Shown: in pieces, positions 31,904-43,139 of the stretch | Numbering within the stretch: the stretch's first letter is position 1 | How the letters are laid out: each line of letters starts with the position of its first letter | Assembly: GCA_964035575.1 (NCBI GenBank) | Contig: OZ037857.1 | Span: forward strand, 1,548,874-1,612,873 | Direction: 5' to 3' | Length of the DNA stretch: 64,000 nt | Source: Rhynchopus sp. YZ270_cl-10 | Lineage: Eukaryota; Euglenozoa; Diplonemea; Diplonemida; Diplonemidae | Made by a program: the position numbers and the translations under genes | Notes under the pieces: generated by a model | What the model was told of the DNA's origin: nothing | Database searches by the model: none | The model's input: the letters and a program-made list of their open reading frames with translations, nothing else

Positions 31904-34852
31904 ATGATTGTCGTGGTGGCAAGCCTTGTGTGGGCCAATGCCTTCGACGACTTCCTTGCCGGGATGCATAGCACACAGCAGCAGTGGAAGGCGATGCCCT
32001 TAATGGCAAACTCAAACCTGAGTGCACGGTACGACGCAGCTTCGTGTGTGCTGGATGACGCTCTGTACATGTTCGGTGGTGAGCTGCCTGACGAAGATGA
32101 GACGCTGATGGGCGACCTTTGGAGGTTAAACTTCACAAGTCTCTCGTGGACGCAGCTCATCACAACTGGGACAGTCCCGCCTGCACGCAAAAAGCATCAT
32201 CTGCTGTGCGACGAGATCCGTGGCATAGTGTACATGGTAGGCGGGAAGAAGAAGCGCGACTGCTGGGCGTACCACACCGCAACGCATGCTTGGTCTGAAA
32301 TCGCGTCCGTAGACGACCCTAACGGATGGAACATCGATACGCAGGGCACAGACGCAATCCCCATGAACACCGACGACTACATCATTGTGAGCGGCACGAA
32401 GGATGGTGTCACCAATGACTGGAAGGCGTACTCAAAGATCGACAACTCCTGGGCAGCATACGAGGACGAACGTGTTGGTGTTGAGGACCCAGGCGGCGTG
32501 GGTGTTGGGAAGTTGGCCATTATGGTGGGTGGATCTATTCCAAAAGGTTCGCAGCTTCCGGCAAAGACGTACGCTGTCGACACGACGAAGTCACCGTTGG
32601 AGTGGGTCGAACTGGTGGGGGATGGCTTTCCTGGAGAAGAGCACCGTGTTGTCCATCTGGGGGATGGAGTCATTGCGGTGTTGGGTGACCCTAGTGGGAA
32701 GGGACCTCTCGCAGACACAAACGGCATTGCGTTACTGAACACAACACCCGTCGCCAACGCCACAAAGGCGTGGACTGTGGTGACGCGGGACGAGCCGAAT
32801 TGGGTGACGTCCACCTCGGAGATGATGGCTGTTGGGTACAAAGGTGCAATGATCTCGCTCGGCGGGAGCACGCAGGCCGAAGAGGACGGCGAAATTGTCG
32901 AAACTGTGGCCAGTGTCATGTGGGTGTACAACTCCCGTGTGTGCCCACATGGCTGCTCTGGCCGCGGAGTATGTGAGTTGGGGAACTGTGTGCAGTGCCA
33001 GGACTCTTCTGGCATTGGCTGTGAAGTGCTCGACCCAGTTCCAAAGGACTACACGCTCATCATCATCTTGTGCACGACGCTGGGTGGTGCTTTCCTAGTG
33101 GTGCTTGCTGCTGTGGTGTGGCGCCTGACCAGCAAAATGCGTGAATACCGTCGCATGTACAACACCAGCCGTCTTGCCGAAGACATGGCCTCGCAGATTG
33201 CAGGGATGCAGCTCGGTGAACTTGTGTACCTCCAGGAAATTGAGAACCCATCGTCAGTGCAAAAGAGCTTTCAGAAAATTGTGACGATTCTCGAATGCTA
33301 CCGGCCGTACCTGCCTGAGTCGCTGTTTGACAATGTTGCAGATCTTGAGCCTACTTACGCGATGCAAGCTCCAGGCACGCTCGGCAGCCCTTTGAATCCG
33401 GACAATGGAGATGATTGCCGCCAGGAGGGCGCTGTTACCATTGTGTTCACTGACATTGTGAAGTCGACACAGATCTGGGAGTCATGCCCTGAGGGGATGC
33501 GCACCGGTCTGCAGATACACAACAAAGTCATCAGAAGCTGCATCGCAGAAACTGGAGGCTATGAAGTGAAGACGATCGGCGACTCCTTCATGGTCGCGTT
33601 CTCTGATGTCGCCAGCGCCTGCAGGTTTGGGGTTCGTGCGCAGGAAGAGTTGCACAAAGCAGACTGGCCTAGCTCGCTTGCTGATTATGTGCACTGCGCA
33701 GAGGAAGGGGGCTGGAGTGGCCTGCGGATCCGAGTGGGTGTGCACACTGGTGTTGCCACAATTGAGCTCAACAATCTTACGATGAGAACCGACTACTTCG
33801 GGAATTGTGTCAATGTAGCTTCTCGCATCGAGGGTTCGTGCATCCAAGGGTGTGTCGCGGTCTCCGAAGCTGTCATGAAGGAACTGCGGACAGAAGGGAT
33901 GGACGCCATCGGCAGCCCGTACGAGATACCCATGCCCAAGACCGCTCTGAAGGGTGTTTCGGGCACAACCACATTGTTTTTGCTTCTGCCAATGTCTCTC
34001 ATTACAAGGAAGAACGACGTGGAGCGCCACATGCTAGGTAGCAACGCCAAAGACCATTCGTTGACGATGCTCGAGAGACGCAGCGGCTCCTCCAGAAGAG
34101 GCACTTCTGTGATCAACTCTGTGCACAACCCTATGAAGAACGTTCGCCATCTGAACGAGCGTCTTGACAAAGTGCAGTCCGCCACCACCGCCTGCGTCGA
34201 GATTGGCTTCGCAGAACTGCAGCTTGAGGAGTGGGACTCACCAATCACCCCCGTGTCAAATATCTTGTCAGACGTTCTGCTCAACCTCGAGCGGACGCAG
34301 GGTTCGTTTATTAGCTTTCTGAACACCTCGCTCACAGTCGGGTGGAACATGAGCGGTGGCATGCCGACACATATGCTGAATGCGACGCGCTTCTCAGAAT
34401 TGGCGAAAATTGCCTTCGATAACAGCGCTTCCGATGTGAAGGGCACGATCGGACTTTGCTCTGGCAGGCTCTTGAACGGACGCGCGGGGAGCTCGAAGCA
34501 GAAGTTCGTGACTGTAATCGGGGACTGCGTGGAGGCGTGCCACGTCCTCGCACGCAGGGCAGTTGAGTTCCACACCTATACGTTGTTAGCGGCACTCAGG
34601 AACCAAGTTGCGCTAAACACAATCACCGACCTGGTTGGGCTGATCCGTCCTGTGGACAGGTACGGAGCAGGCGTCGATGCTCCCGTAGTATATGAACTGC
34701 GCAAGAAGTCTGAGTCCAGCGAAGAACTTGTCGATTGGGCTTGGTCACAGGACTACTGCGATGCGTTTCACAACAGGCGCCTCGACTTGTTCACCCAAGC
34801 GACACCGTGCGACACGCTCCGTCTTGTCGTTGCGAAGTTGTCGCTTCTTTAA
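31904..34852 (+). CDS. Receptor-type adenylate cyclase: Kelch-like ectodomain, EGF-like module, TM, class III catalytic domain
   Basis: 982 residues. Signal peptide about 1-13. Kelch-type repeats about 27-345 (YDAASCVLDDALYMFGGE; IRGIVYMVGGKK; KLAIMVGGS). A Cys-rich EGF-like module about 347-374 (CPHGCSGRGVCELGNC). TM helix about 383-406. The cytoplasmic class III cyclase domain covers about 500-700. FTDIVKST carries metal Asp517. EVKTIGDSF carries purine-selecting Lys556 and metal Asp560. TDYFGNCVNVASR carries adenine-contacting Asp630, transition-state Asn637 and Arg641. The Lys/Asp pair indicates ATP as substrate and cAMP as product. The layout resembles trypanosomatid receptor adenylate cyclases, but the ectodomain differs. 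Residues about 760-930 look like a decayed second cyclase domain. Active enzymes are dimers. Ligand unknown. Confidence 0.9.
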   Translation: MIVVVASLVWANAFDDFLAGMHSTQQQWKAMPLMANSNLSARYDAASCVLDDALYMFGGELPDEDETLMGDLWRLNFTSLSWTQLITTGTVPPARKKHHLLCDEIRGIVYMVGGKKKRDCWAYHTATHAWSEIASVDDPNGWNIDTQGTDAIPMNTDDYIIVSGTKDGVTNDWKAYSKIDNSWAAYEDERVGVEDPGGVGVGKLAIMVGGSIPKGSQLPAKTYAVDTTKSPLEWVELVGDGFPGEEHRVVHLGDGVIAVLGDPSGKGPLADTNGIALLNTTPVANATKAWTVVTRDEPNWVTSTSEMMAVGYKGAMISLGGSTQAEEDGEIVETVASVMWVYNSRVCPHGCSGRGVCELGNCVQCQDSSGIGCEVLDPVPKDYTLIIILCTTLGGAFLVVLAAVVWRLTSKMREYRRMYNTSRLAEDMASQIAGMQLGELVYLQEIENPSSVQKSFQKIVTILECYRPYLPESLFDNVADLEPTYAMQAPGTLGSPLNPDNGDDCRQEGAVTIVFTDIVKSTQIWESCPEGMRTGLQIHNKVIRSCIAETGGYEVKTIGDSFMVAFSDVASACRFGVRAQEELHKADWPSSLADYVHCAEEGGWSGLRIRVGVHTGVATIELNNLTMRTDYFGNCVNVASRIEGSCIQGCVAVSEAVMKELRTEGMDAIGSPYEIPMPKTALKGVSGTTTLFLLLPMSLITRKNDVERHMLGSNAKDHSLTMLERRSGSSRRGTSVINSVHNPMKNVRHLNERLDKVQSATTACVEIGFAELQLEEWDSPITPVSNILSDVLLNLERTQGSFISFLNTSLTVGWNMSGGMPTHMLNATRFSELAKIAFDNSASDVKGTIGLCSGRLLNGRAGSSKQKFVTVIGDCVEACHVLARRAVEFHTYTLLAALRNQVALNTITDLVGLIRPVDRYGAGVDAPVVYELRKKSESSEELVDWAWSQDYCDAFHNRRLDLFTQATPCDTLRLVVAKLSLL

Positions 34853-37800
34853 GTTTTTTGTTCTCTCTCTCTCCAGCCTTGTCTTACTCCCATTATTTAC
34901 TGTCCCAATTGCAAGGACAGGGTAGTTGCAATGACAAGTCTGTATATTTTTCCGGTGGCAACGAAATATTGTTCCTCCTCAACCAATACCCACCGTTTTT
35001 AATAATTATGTTTGTTGTTTCTATTTTTATATCTCTTTGCTTTTTCTATTTCTTTCCCGCTTTTTCATTTTTCATTCCTCCCTATTTCTTCCCGTCGTTT
35101 TTTTTTTCCTGCCACCCACCAGGTGGCTCAATTCATAATCCACTATTCTAGTAGCAAAAAAGCTTGTGGCAGCTAGTCACTAGTTTGTACTTTGCATTTT
35201 GAAATCCAGGCATCATTCTATAACGTCTGTAACCATTGTTGCGTCGTAAAATGTTGAGAATGCCAAATGATGTACCAGCACTCAGCATACTTACGCGCGT
35301 TTTTTTTTGATATATGTCGGGTGAGGCACATTCACTTTCCAAATTTTCTTTTTGCTCTTCCAAGTACCTTTCTTCTGTTCTTCACAGATTGTTAGTCTTG
35401 GTAACCGGACATTCTTCACCAAAGTGGAGGCGTGGCAACTCCCCAGGAACAGAACTTTAAAGAATTACGTTGCCACGTCCCACAAGTGAATGGGGTCCAA
35501 TGGTGGCAGTCCCACCTCACCACACGCCTTGTGCAAAGGCTGTGCACAGCATCAACCCAAACCCACGAACCCTTCTTTTCAGCGGCAAGTTTCGCTGTTT
35601 TCCCCCAAACAGCACGCGAGGCTTATCGCTCAACAACGTCTCTTTTCTTTTTTTTCACACCAGAAAGTATCCTAAAAAAGGTAAGCGCATGAATACACCC
35701 TCATGCTTCATTTCTGGTGACTATAACGTTTCAAGCTTTACTTTTTGTCGTAGTGCCTGCGTCCGCTGAACGGTGAGGCGCTTGCACTTTCAACTTCTCT
35801 TTTTAGTATCAGTGGTGCACAAAAGTCTTTGCAGCGACCCTGCACCCACAAACGAAGTGGGTGTCGGAGTTTTGTTCCTGTCAGTTCCTCGTGTCTGTCT
35901 ACACCAGATGAGATGCCGTCTGCAATTAGCCCACTTCGTTGGTACAGACCCACCTCAGGGGGGTTGTCACAAAACGTTGTTCGCAGAAATGTGGTGCAGG
36001 TACATTGCAACGACTCGAACGCCGCATACCATTAACGTCGCTGTACTGGTGAACGTGGATAAGTTGTATCCTCTAGCGGCAAAGTGTTCCAAATATTTTC
36101 TTTCGCTTCTCTTTCCCTGTTTTGCAACTAAAACAATGAAATTTTTCCAATGCCTGCGTCCTCCGACGAACGGTGAGGTGTTTGCACTTTTGTTCTCTTT
36201 TCCCACTCTCTACCTCTCTTTACTGTTTTGTTTTGTGTTTTTAGTGTCCTGTTTCAAATTTTGGAAAGCAGGAATCACCTCACTCGCTTTATTTCGGCGG
36301 TCTAATTTTCTCTCCGACTTCCCCAGACTACGTGCACGAGACGCACATTCAAGCTTTTGCCCCGTTGTGAATGACATACAGTCGCAAACCCGCAAACCAA
36401 CTAAACGAAAGACGAACGGGGTGTCTTATATTTTTTGGTTAGACCACGGGTTCACAGCGCTTTTCTGGACACAGCCCAGCGATCTCGCATCACTCGCACG
36501 TTAGGGCTGGGTTCATCTTCACAGTGTTTCGATTTCTTGTTAGATGCATGGGGCCCAGTCATCTTCCAAGTTTTTCGTTGTGTTTTTTCTGTAGTCGTTC
36601 CCCGCTTCCCTGATGTTAGTTGTTTTGAAAACGAGCTCCCCTGCACCCCTTCCCCGCCTCTATTGCTTGTGCCAATTTGATTATGGTTCACCAAGCTTTG
36701 CAGGCACAGAAATATAGTCTTCTCTTTTGCAACCGAGATCACTCCGGGTACACGAGAACTTCGCTCTGGTGAGGTCTTTGAATCTGTGCTAGATTTGCTT
36801 ATTTTTTCGCTTTTCGCTTTTCCCTTCACTTAACGCAGGGCAGTTCAAACGTAAGCTGTCTGTAGTTAATGGTGGGGCAGTTGACACTATCCTTTTTAAA
36901 GGTGACTGGGCACGAGTGGCTCATCTTGGCAACTTCCCCCCCTTTTCTTTTCTTTATTATATCAGAACCTGCGTACGCAGAATAGTTTGCACAGTCAAAT
37001 TTATTGTTTTTTTTTGTCATTGTTTGAGCCTTTCAAGATTCGGTCTACACGGCGTTGTGGAGGACGTAGACTGTGAGAATGTGCCATCAATTGAATTACT
37101 TCTTTGGTTTGGAGTAGTGTGTTCCTGCCATGCTTTTCTCTCTTTGATTGAAAGCAGATGCATTTATGATTGCGGCAGGTTTATTCATCTCATCAAGTTT
37201 TCTTTGTTTGTACCTACCTTTGCATTCTTACCTGTCTGCATTGTTACAATAAAAGTTTACTATTGTTTTGTCTACCGTGTGTCTTTTTTTTGAGGAATCC
37301 GATTTGAGGTTCCTTTTTTTTCTATTTGTTGCTGTATCATCACGTAGGTTGGTCGGACCTTTTTCTTCTTGTCTGCGGGCCGTCTGTTCCGCAGGACTGT
37401 GCTGAAGGGTCCTTCGCCTTTTTCAAGTTTTATTTTCAGGTGACAACTGAGCATAGGGTCTCCTTTTTTTTTGCAATTTTTTTTTTTTTTTTGAACTTGA
37501 TTGTTATGATCGTAGCCCCCCTTTTTTACAGTAGAATCAGGCCGAACGAATTGCTTGTTTGTGGGATTTTCAAATCGAGCACTACCGTTTGTGTAGGCAG
37601 AGTCAAAAGGAAAATCCTCAAGCAAAAAAAGGCAGACAAAGTTGAAACTCACACTAAAATGCGTCTGCTACAACATGTTTGTGAGCAACACCCGCGACCT
37701 TTCTTTTATGTACAGCCTTCGGGCGGGTTCGTGGGTGATTGTCGATCACAAAAAGAAGCGGAAAAGTTCAGACTGATGTGCCTGAGGTGAGGACCATCGT

Positions 37801-38567
37801 TTGTTTTTCTATTCTCTACCATTTTCACTTTCCCCCCCTCACGCTGGCGCTGTATTCCAGACGTTGCAGCCTCGTAGTTTTCTTTCCCCCCCCTTTTTTT
37901 TTACTACCACAAACTTGTCACAAAGGTTTACAAAAGAGCAAGTGTGTTATGAGTGACGAGCACATTATTCTAATGTTATTTTAATGAATGTGCGAGTTCT
38001 TCTGTCTAACTTTATTGCTTTCGCAGTCCATTGATTCTCACTCGTTTCTTTTTTGTTGTTCATGCCTAGTTAGCATAAACTAGAGACTCTCTCTGGACCT
38101 GTGTGCGTGTTGTACCCCCAACAGCAGGATACTTTGTTTGAAAGCAGTTGGTAGTAGTTTTTTTCTTTCCAGTGGACAGAGAGATTGTCTGAAGCCGCTT
38201 TTCATAGAGTATTCTATCAGGTCTTTCTATTGCCCTCGTGGGTAGTCTGTACCACTTTGTGAAAAATAAAATGTTTTGAAAGCGGGACACGTTTTCATTT
38301 TATTTTCAGTGGTGTTTCTGTACTCTCAACTTCACTTTGCTTTCATCTGACAATCTTTATCATAGTTATTGACGTTAAAATCGGAACCGCACCGCTACTT
38401 TTCCTGTGTTTCCCCCCAAAAAATAAAGCAATAAAAACAGTAAAGACAAAAGGGAGAGGTTGTGGAACGCTCACCTCGAGGTAAAACGTGTCTCCATTCA
38501 GAATAGAAAAAGGAAAGGAGTTGGGGACTGTTTCATTTCATTTCCAACAAGCACTCTGTTGTTTATC
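34853..38567. other. 3.7-kb gene-poor T-rich region
   Basis: No gene can be supported; the ORFs are short and of spacer composition. It contains two good copies of a scattered intergenic motif (about 35754-35805 and 36151-36205) and a two-unit GCAAACCC seed at 36384-36398. Poly-T tracts are frequent (e.g. 37464-37493). Confidence 0.5.
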
Positions 38568-39719
38568 ATGCAGGTGGCTCCGAAAACCAACAAAAAAGTG
38601 TTCATGCCTCTTGTTCTCAAACAGACCTTCAATCTCCTACTTTCCAAACTCGCTGCTGCCGGACACATCAAATGGCAGACCGCACGAAGAATGGGCCACT
38701 GCTTGATTGATAATTGCCATTTTTTTAGTACTTTTAAAACGAAACATGCCTCCATCCACAGATTCACACAACAACCAAAAGAAAGCTTCGAGATGGGAAT
38801 TTCACACAGTGCGATCCCGCCCAGAGATGACCAGTACTTCTCCATCATATTTTACGGGGAGTACCTCTATTTTGTACACACGACGCACAACATTGTGAAG
38901 GCTATCCAAAAAAGATGCGAGGTGGCTGGGTACACAGGTGGGTGCTGCAACATTGCGCGGCGGGGCCCGGATGGGACCACCTGCTTCCGCCTCAGGTGGT
39001 TTGTACACGAAACTAAGGGAGACTCTGTGCGCTCCAAGAGCCTCTCATCCGCATCTTAGCAGACGTGTACGCACACGGATACCAAGCAGCGCAGAACACT
39101 GACCTCGCAAGGAGATACGTAAACTCCACGTGGATCTTCCAGAAGATGCAGCCACAGGCATACCCCAACAAGATGAACGGATTGCTGACTGTGGGATAAG
39201 CAGTCCCCACTCACTGCACCTGATTGGCTGCCCGCAGGGAACAAACATTATCGCGACAGTTGTCCAGCAGGGATACGCCGGAGGTGTACAGAAGGACCAC
39301 GTGGTGTTCGGTGCGTGCCGTGAGATGAAGCTGAACGGGTACCCTTGGGGCAACGGGCACTCCTCTGAGTTGATGAGGCGGGGCGACACCTGATACTGCG
39401 CATCTTTGAGGCGATGGACCGGGAGGGGAAGTCGTTCCTCATAACCTGCAACTTCAAGGGCACGTCGGACAGTTTATACTTCACTGACAACCCGCACTGC
39501 GACAGACGGGGGCGCTTTGCCATGCTCAGCATGAACTCCACCGACTGTCTGCGTGTGCTGAACTTGGGGACTGAGGAGGTGGGGATGATCCGTTCCGTCA
39601 TCACGTCGTACTGGACGCGTGGGGTGCAGGCAGAAGGTGCGAAGGCAGGTAGGTATTATGAGTTCAAGTTGAAGGGCACACTCTCGAGTTCCCTTTCCCT
39701 ACTTTGGTGTACTAGATAA
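38568..39719 (+). pseudogene. Frame-broken gene of unknown family
   Basis: Protein-like sequence runs on but changes frame three times. The first piece is open from the ATG at 38568 to 39059 (DDQYFSIIFYGEYLYFVHTT; CEVAGYTGGCCNIARRG). The second is about 39038-39199 (PLIRILADVYAHGYQAAQNT). The third is about 39140-39393 (HLIGCPQGTNIIATVVQQGY; NGYPWGNGHSSELMRRGDT). The fourth is about 39387-39719 (LILRIFEAMDREGKSFLITC). Each step is equivalent to one missing base. Codons are GC-rich like the intact genes, so the loss of frame looks recent. At the third break GDT is followed one base out of frame by ILRIFEAM. No domain was recognised. A possible intron donor (GCAGGTAGGT) lies near 39650. Confidence 0.6.
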
Positions 39720-40536
39720 TTTTTGTACGAAACGGCATACAGTGCAACGAGGTTGAGTCGGTTACTGGGGAGGAAGTGCCTCAAAAAAAAAAAAAAATGA
39801 TATTGGGGAGTAAGCAATCCCGAGTGCGCCTCATATGATACATTTTCTGCGCACTGGGCCTCGCCTGCACGACAGACAGTCCAGGTTCTGCTTGGTTCTG
39901 TTGTGGATTTCCCCCCCCCCCCTGTTTTTCGTTCATTGTTATGAGACCGGTTTCTTTTCAGGTGTCCCAGACACACACTTTTTTGCACTAGGTTCCATGC
40001 ACAGGTTCCGTGTTGATGCATACCATTGGATAGCCATTCTTGACATCTGACACATTCTTGTAGTGTGCTTTCCAATAGCTCTTTCTCGTCCTTAGATTTT
40101 GTGTTAAGTCAATCGCTTTGCCACTTATCCCACTTGCATCGCACTGCCAAGACACACACGACACACAATAAACAACCTCCTTTCGTGCAGCAGGACGTGA
40201 GTGGGCGACACGAGAGCGGCCACCATTGAGCCTGCTCCCTGCGTTTTTGCTCTCTTATCTGTGAATTGTGACGTGAGGTTTTCCCCTGTTTTTTGATTTT
40301 TGTTTTCTGTTGCTACGGGACCTCCCCGTTTTGGAGGTCTCTTTTCTTGCACTCCCAGTGTCCTCTTTGTTTTCGTCCCCCCCGTTCCTACTACTGTCAT
40401 AAATAGTAACCTTCTTTTCTGCAACCTTTTCGACCATCCATCGCAACCTCCCTCGTCGTAACCATGCATGCTAATGCAGTCCCACCGCCAAAAATTCCAC
40501 AAAAGGTGCTTTGGCATACACATCAACAAATCAACA
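39720..40536. other. Spacer
   Basis: No gene seen. The minus-strand frame at 40125-40874 overlaps the next gene and has spacer-like composition. An A13 run lies at 39785-39797 and a C12 run near 39911. Confidence 0.4.
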
Positions 40537-41877
40537 ATGACCGCACCGTCGCAACAGGTTGTGTCTGGGTACGGCACGGGGGTGAAGGACCTGCTCCTGA
40601 ACGTCGGTGAGGTGAAGAAGTCAACCACGGCACCGATCTCTGCAGTGGGGTTCACACTGGTGGCCCTTAGCTCGTTTATGGCATTTGCATTGTCGCTGGT
40701 GTTCTCTGAGCTCTGGGTGCCTGTGGACTCCTGCAAGCTGACGCCGGCAGGTGTCACTGCGTGGGTGTTCTGGGCAGCGACACTGATGGTGAACGTTCTG
40801 TACTTAGCGATTCTTCTGATGCGCTCGCCACGTGCCAAGAACGTTTGCGTTATGACATCTGTGTTTAACTTCAACTTCCTTGCCTGCTACGTAGGTGCGG
40901 TGTGTGGACTGGTGGATAACGAGTACGTGTGTGCAGTGCAGAAGGCCGACAACGACGACACAGGCCTCTACGTGCTGCTCTCCTCCATTGTGCACTCAGT
41001 TGTCTTCATCATGCACGTCCACGCGACCAACTACATCCTCGTAGCAAGGGACAGGCTCAGGGTGCACAACACTGCTGACGCTGTGGAGCGCGGGTTTGCG
41101 AAGCGTCCGTATGTCTCGACCGCAACGACCGTGACGCCTGAATTGAAGATGCACCTGCTGGACCCGTTCTTCCTGTTTGTGAGTGTCGTGCTGACGGTCG
41201 GGATTGTCATCTTCACTGCTGCAGGGCAGTTCATTGCTGGCATTGTGCTCATGAGTGTGGGCGGCTCGTTCTACCTGTGTGTGTGCTTCTTTGGGGCGTA
41301 CTTTGAACCACTGTGGAACTCAGGCTCACGCACTGCAGAGGCGTCGTACCAGATTGAGAGCACACGCCTGAGCAACATCAAAGTCTACTTCACATGCGAA
41401 TGTTACCACAACGAGACGAGCACGTCGATCGACTCGAGTGGGAACGTGAAGACGTCGACCAAGAAGGTTGTGACGTACAAAGGGAAGCAGGAGTTCAAGT
41501 ACACGACCGTGGTCGAAACCTCGAACCGCCTGGACACCGAGGGGTTCGACGTGGTCAGTGTGGAGTGCACGAAGAAGTTTTTCTTAGGGAACCCCGAGAC
41601 GAAGGCAATGTACGACGCTGAGTACAAGGCCTTCCAGCTGGAGAACAAGAACAAGGACACGCACTTCTCACACGCCGTTGCCTCTGAGCTGCAGGGCTTC
41701 TCTGCAAGTGTGATGGGTGTGCGGCCTGGTATGCAGAAGCCCTTCTGGTTGACGTGGTTCTACTACATACATGCACTGTTCGTCCCTGTCATGGGTTACG
41801 TCTACAGAAGGGCATTTGACGCGGCTGTGGGCAAGGTCACGTACGAGCACAAATACATCATCCAAAAGACTGCGTGA
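40537..41877 (+). CDS. Multi-pass membrane protein, TMEM151-like C-terminal half (446 aa)
   Basis: ATG 40537 (context TCAACAATGA) is chosen over the upstream in-frame ATG at 40474 because it fits the start context used by neighbouring genes. Hydrophobic segments lie at about 34-56, 73-96, 105-128, 145-170 and 210-262 (probably two helices), with one more near 410-430. The hydrophilic part (about 275-400) includes CECYHNETSTS, KKVVTYKGKQEFKYT and FFLGNPETKAMYDAEYKAF, followed by PFWLTWFYY. This order (CYHxxT, VxTYxxxxxF, PE, PxW plus TM) resembles TMEM151 proteins. Animal TMEM151 has fewer N-terminal helices, so this may be a distant relative. Function unknown. The 3' end is duplicated in tandem just downstream. 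Confidence 0.8.
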   Translation: MTAPSQQVVSGYGTGVKDLLLNVGEVKKSTTAPISAVGFTLVALSSFMAFALSLVFSELWVPVDSCKLTPAGVTAWVFWAATLMVNVLYLAILLMRSPRAKNVCVMTSVFNFNFLACYVGAVCGLVDNEYVCAVQKADNDDTGLYVLLSSIVHSVVFIMHVHATNYILVARDRLRVHNTADAVERGFAKRPYVSTATTVTPELKMHLLDPFFLFVSVVLTVGIVIFTAAGQFIAGIVLMSVGGSFYLCVCFFGAYFEPLWNSGSRTAEASYQIESTRLSNIKVYFTCECYHNETSTSIDSSGNVKTSTKKVVTYKGKQEFKYTTVVETSNRLDTEGFDVVSVECTKKFFLGNPETKAMYDAEYKAFQLENKNKDTHFSHAVASELQGFSASVMGVRPGMQKPFWLTWFYYIHALFVPVMGYVYRRAFDAAVGKVTYEHKYIIQKTA

Positions 41878-41970
41878 AGCGATTCCGCAAGGCATTTGAC
41901 GCGGCTGTGGGCAAGGTCACGTACGAGCACAAATACATCATCCAAAAGACTGCGTGAAGCGATTCCGCAA
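41811..41970 (+). repeat. 80-bp tandem duplication over the stop codon
   Basis: 41811-41890 and 41891-41970 are identical, from GGCATTTGACGCGGC to GATTCCGCAA. The first copy holds the last 22 codons and the stop of the membrane-protein gene; the second lies in the 3' flank. Confidence 0.95.
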
Positions 41971-43136
41971 GACTCCCCAAGGTCTCTTTTGATGCTGGAA
42001 GAGTGTTTCGCTCACGAATTTGGGTTTCCTCACACACGCTGTTTTAGTAGAAAGACGTCTATGATGCTTCAAGCTTTCCTTTGCCTTTTCAGTTCAGGTT
42101 CTCCCACCACTCCAGTCTGGGGTGCATACACGTATGAAATGCGTGCGTCGACTACTTCTTGTCATTACATCTCAAAACTTTTTACTTTGCTTTTCTTTGC
42201 GTTTTGCTTTTCCTTTTAGTTCGTAGGAATTCGAGCCTCTTTTTCTTGCATGTGAGGCGTTCAGATGGTCTTACCAACCGCCTTTTCATGCTAGCACTAC
42301 TAATATGTAATTAATTTCTGTTTTTCATTGGTGTGGAAAAACCAGCTTTTGGCTGTTTTTTTTTTGATACACAATGGTACACAGGTACACAGATACAGTA
42401 CCTACAGTACCTACAGTACACAGTGTTCAACTTTTACAAGGTGGGGAAAAATTTTTTGGGGGCTGATTCGCACTTTTTCCGCACTTTTTCAGCACTTTTC
42501 CGCACTTTATGCCCCCCCCTTTCAGCCACACCACACGTCCATATTTTGCCGTTTTCGGGTTACTTAGTTTCGGTGACTCATTTACTACTTTGAGTGACCT
42601 CTCTTTTTCATGTTACTTTGAGAACCCTCCCCTCTTTCTTCTGTTAGCATCAATCCAGCAATACCGTTTGTCTGGCTTTGAGACAATAAAGTGCAGTGCA
42701 AAACTTTCATTGCCCGACCTATTTTTACCGTGCCTCCAGGAGGTGAAGCGTCGGCACGTTCGTCTGCTCTTTGTATTCTTTTGGTCATGACTGTTGCCTC
42801 AACTTCTTCTCTTTTTAATCACCCGATTGGCCCAGTTTATTCGGCCTCTGTGGTACTATTTTTTGTGTGGAAACGTGGTGCAAGATTTGTTGCAACACAG
42901 TTGCCAATGTGAGCTGCAATAAACCACCTGGGTGACCAACACAACAACTTTGATTCGTTCCAATCTACTTTTTCGCGCAGAAGAAAAAAACATATGCTCA
43001 TACGCATCCTCAGATCATCATTCAAATTAAACCCCTTTTTGTTTCTTAGCAATCGCGAATTGCTTTTGAGAGAGAAGACACCTGCTGTTTCTTGTTTGCC
43101 CCAATATCAAAAACAGTAGCGTTTATCTCCTTCTCC
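41971..43136. other. Spacer
   Basis: No gene seen. Short CAGTACCTA repeats lie at 42395-42420, a weak copy of the scattered intergenic motif at about 42731-42770, and AATAAA-like signals at 42684 and 42918. Confidence 0.4.
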
Positions 43137-43139
43137 TTA

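Noticed and set aside
32377..33015. Minus-strand ORFs antisense to the cyclase and to other GC-rich genes
   Set aside because: Shadow frames caused by GC-rich codons on the coding strand; no recognised motifs.
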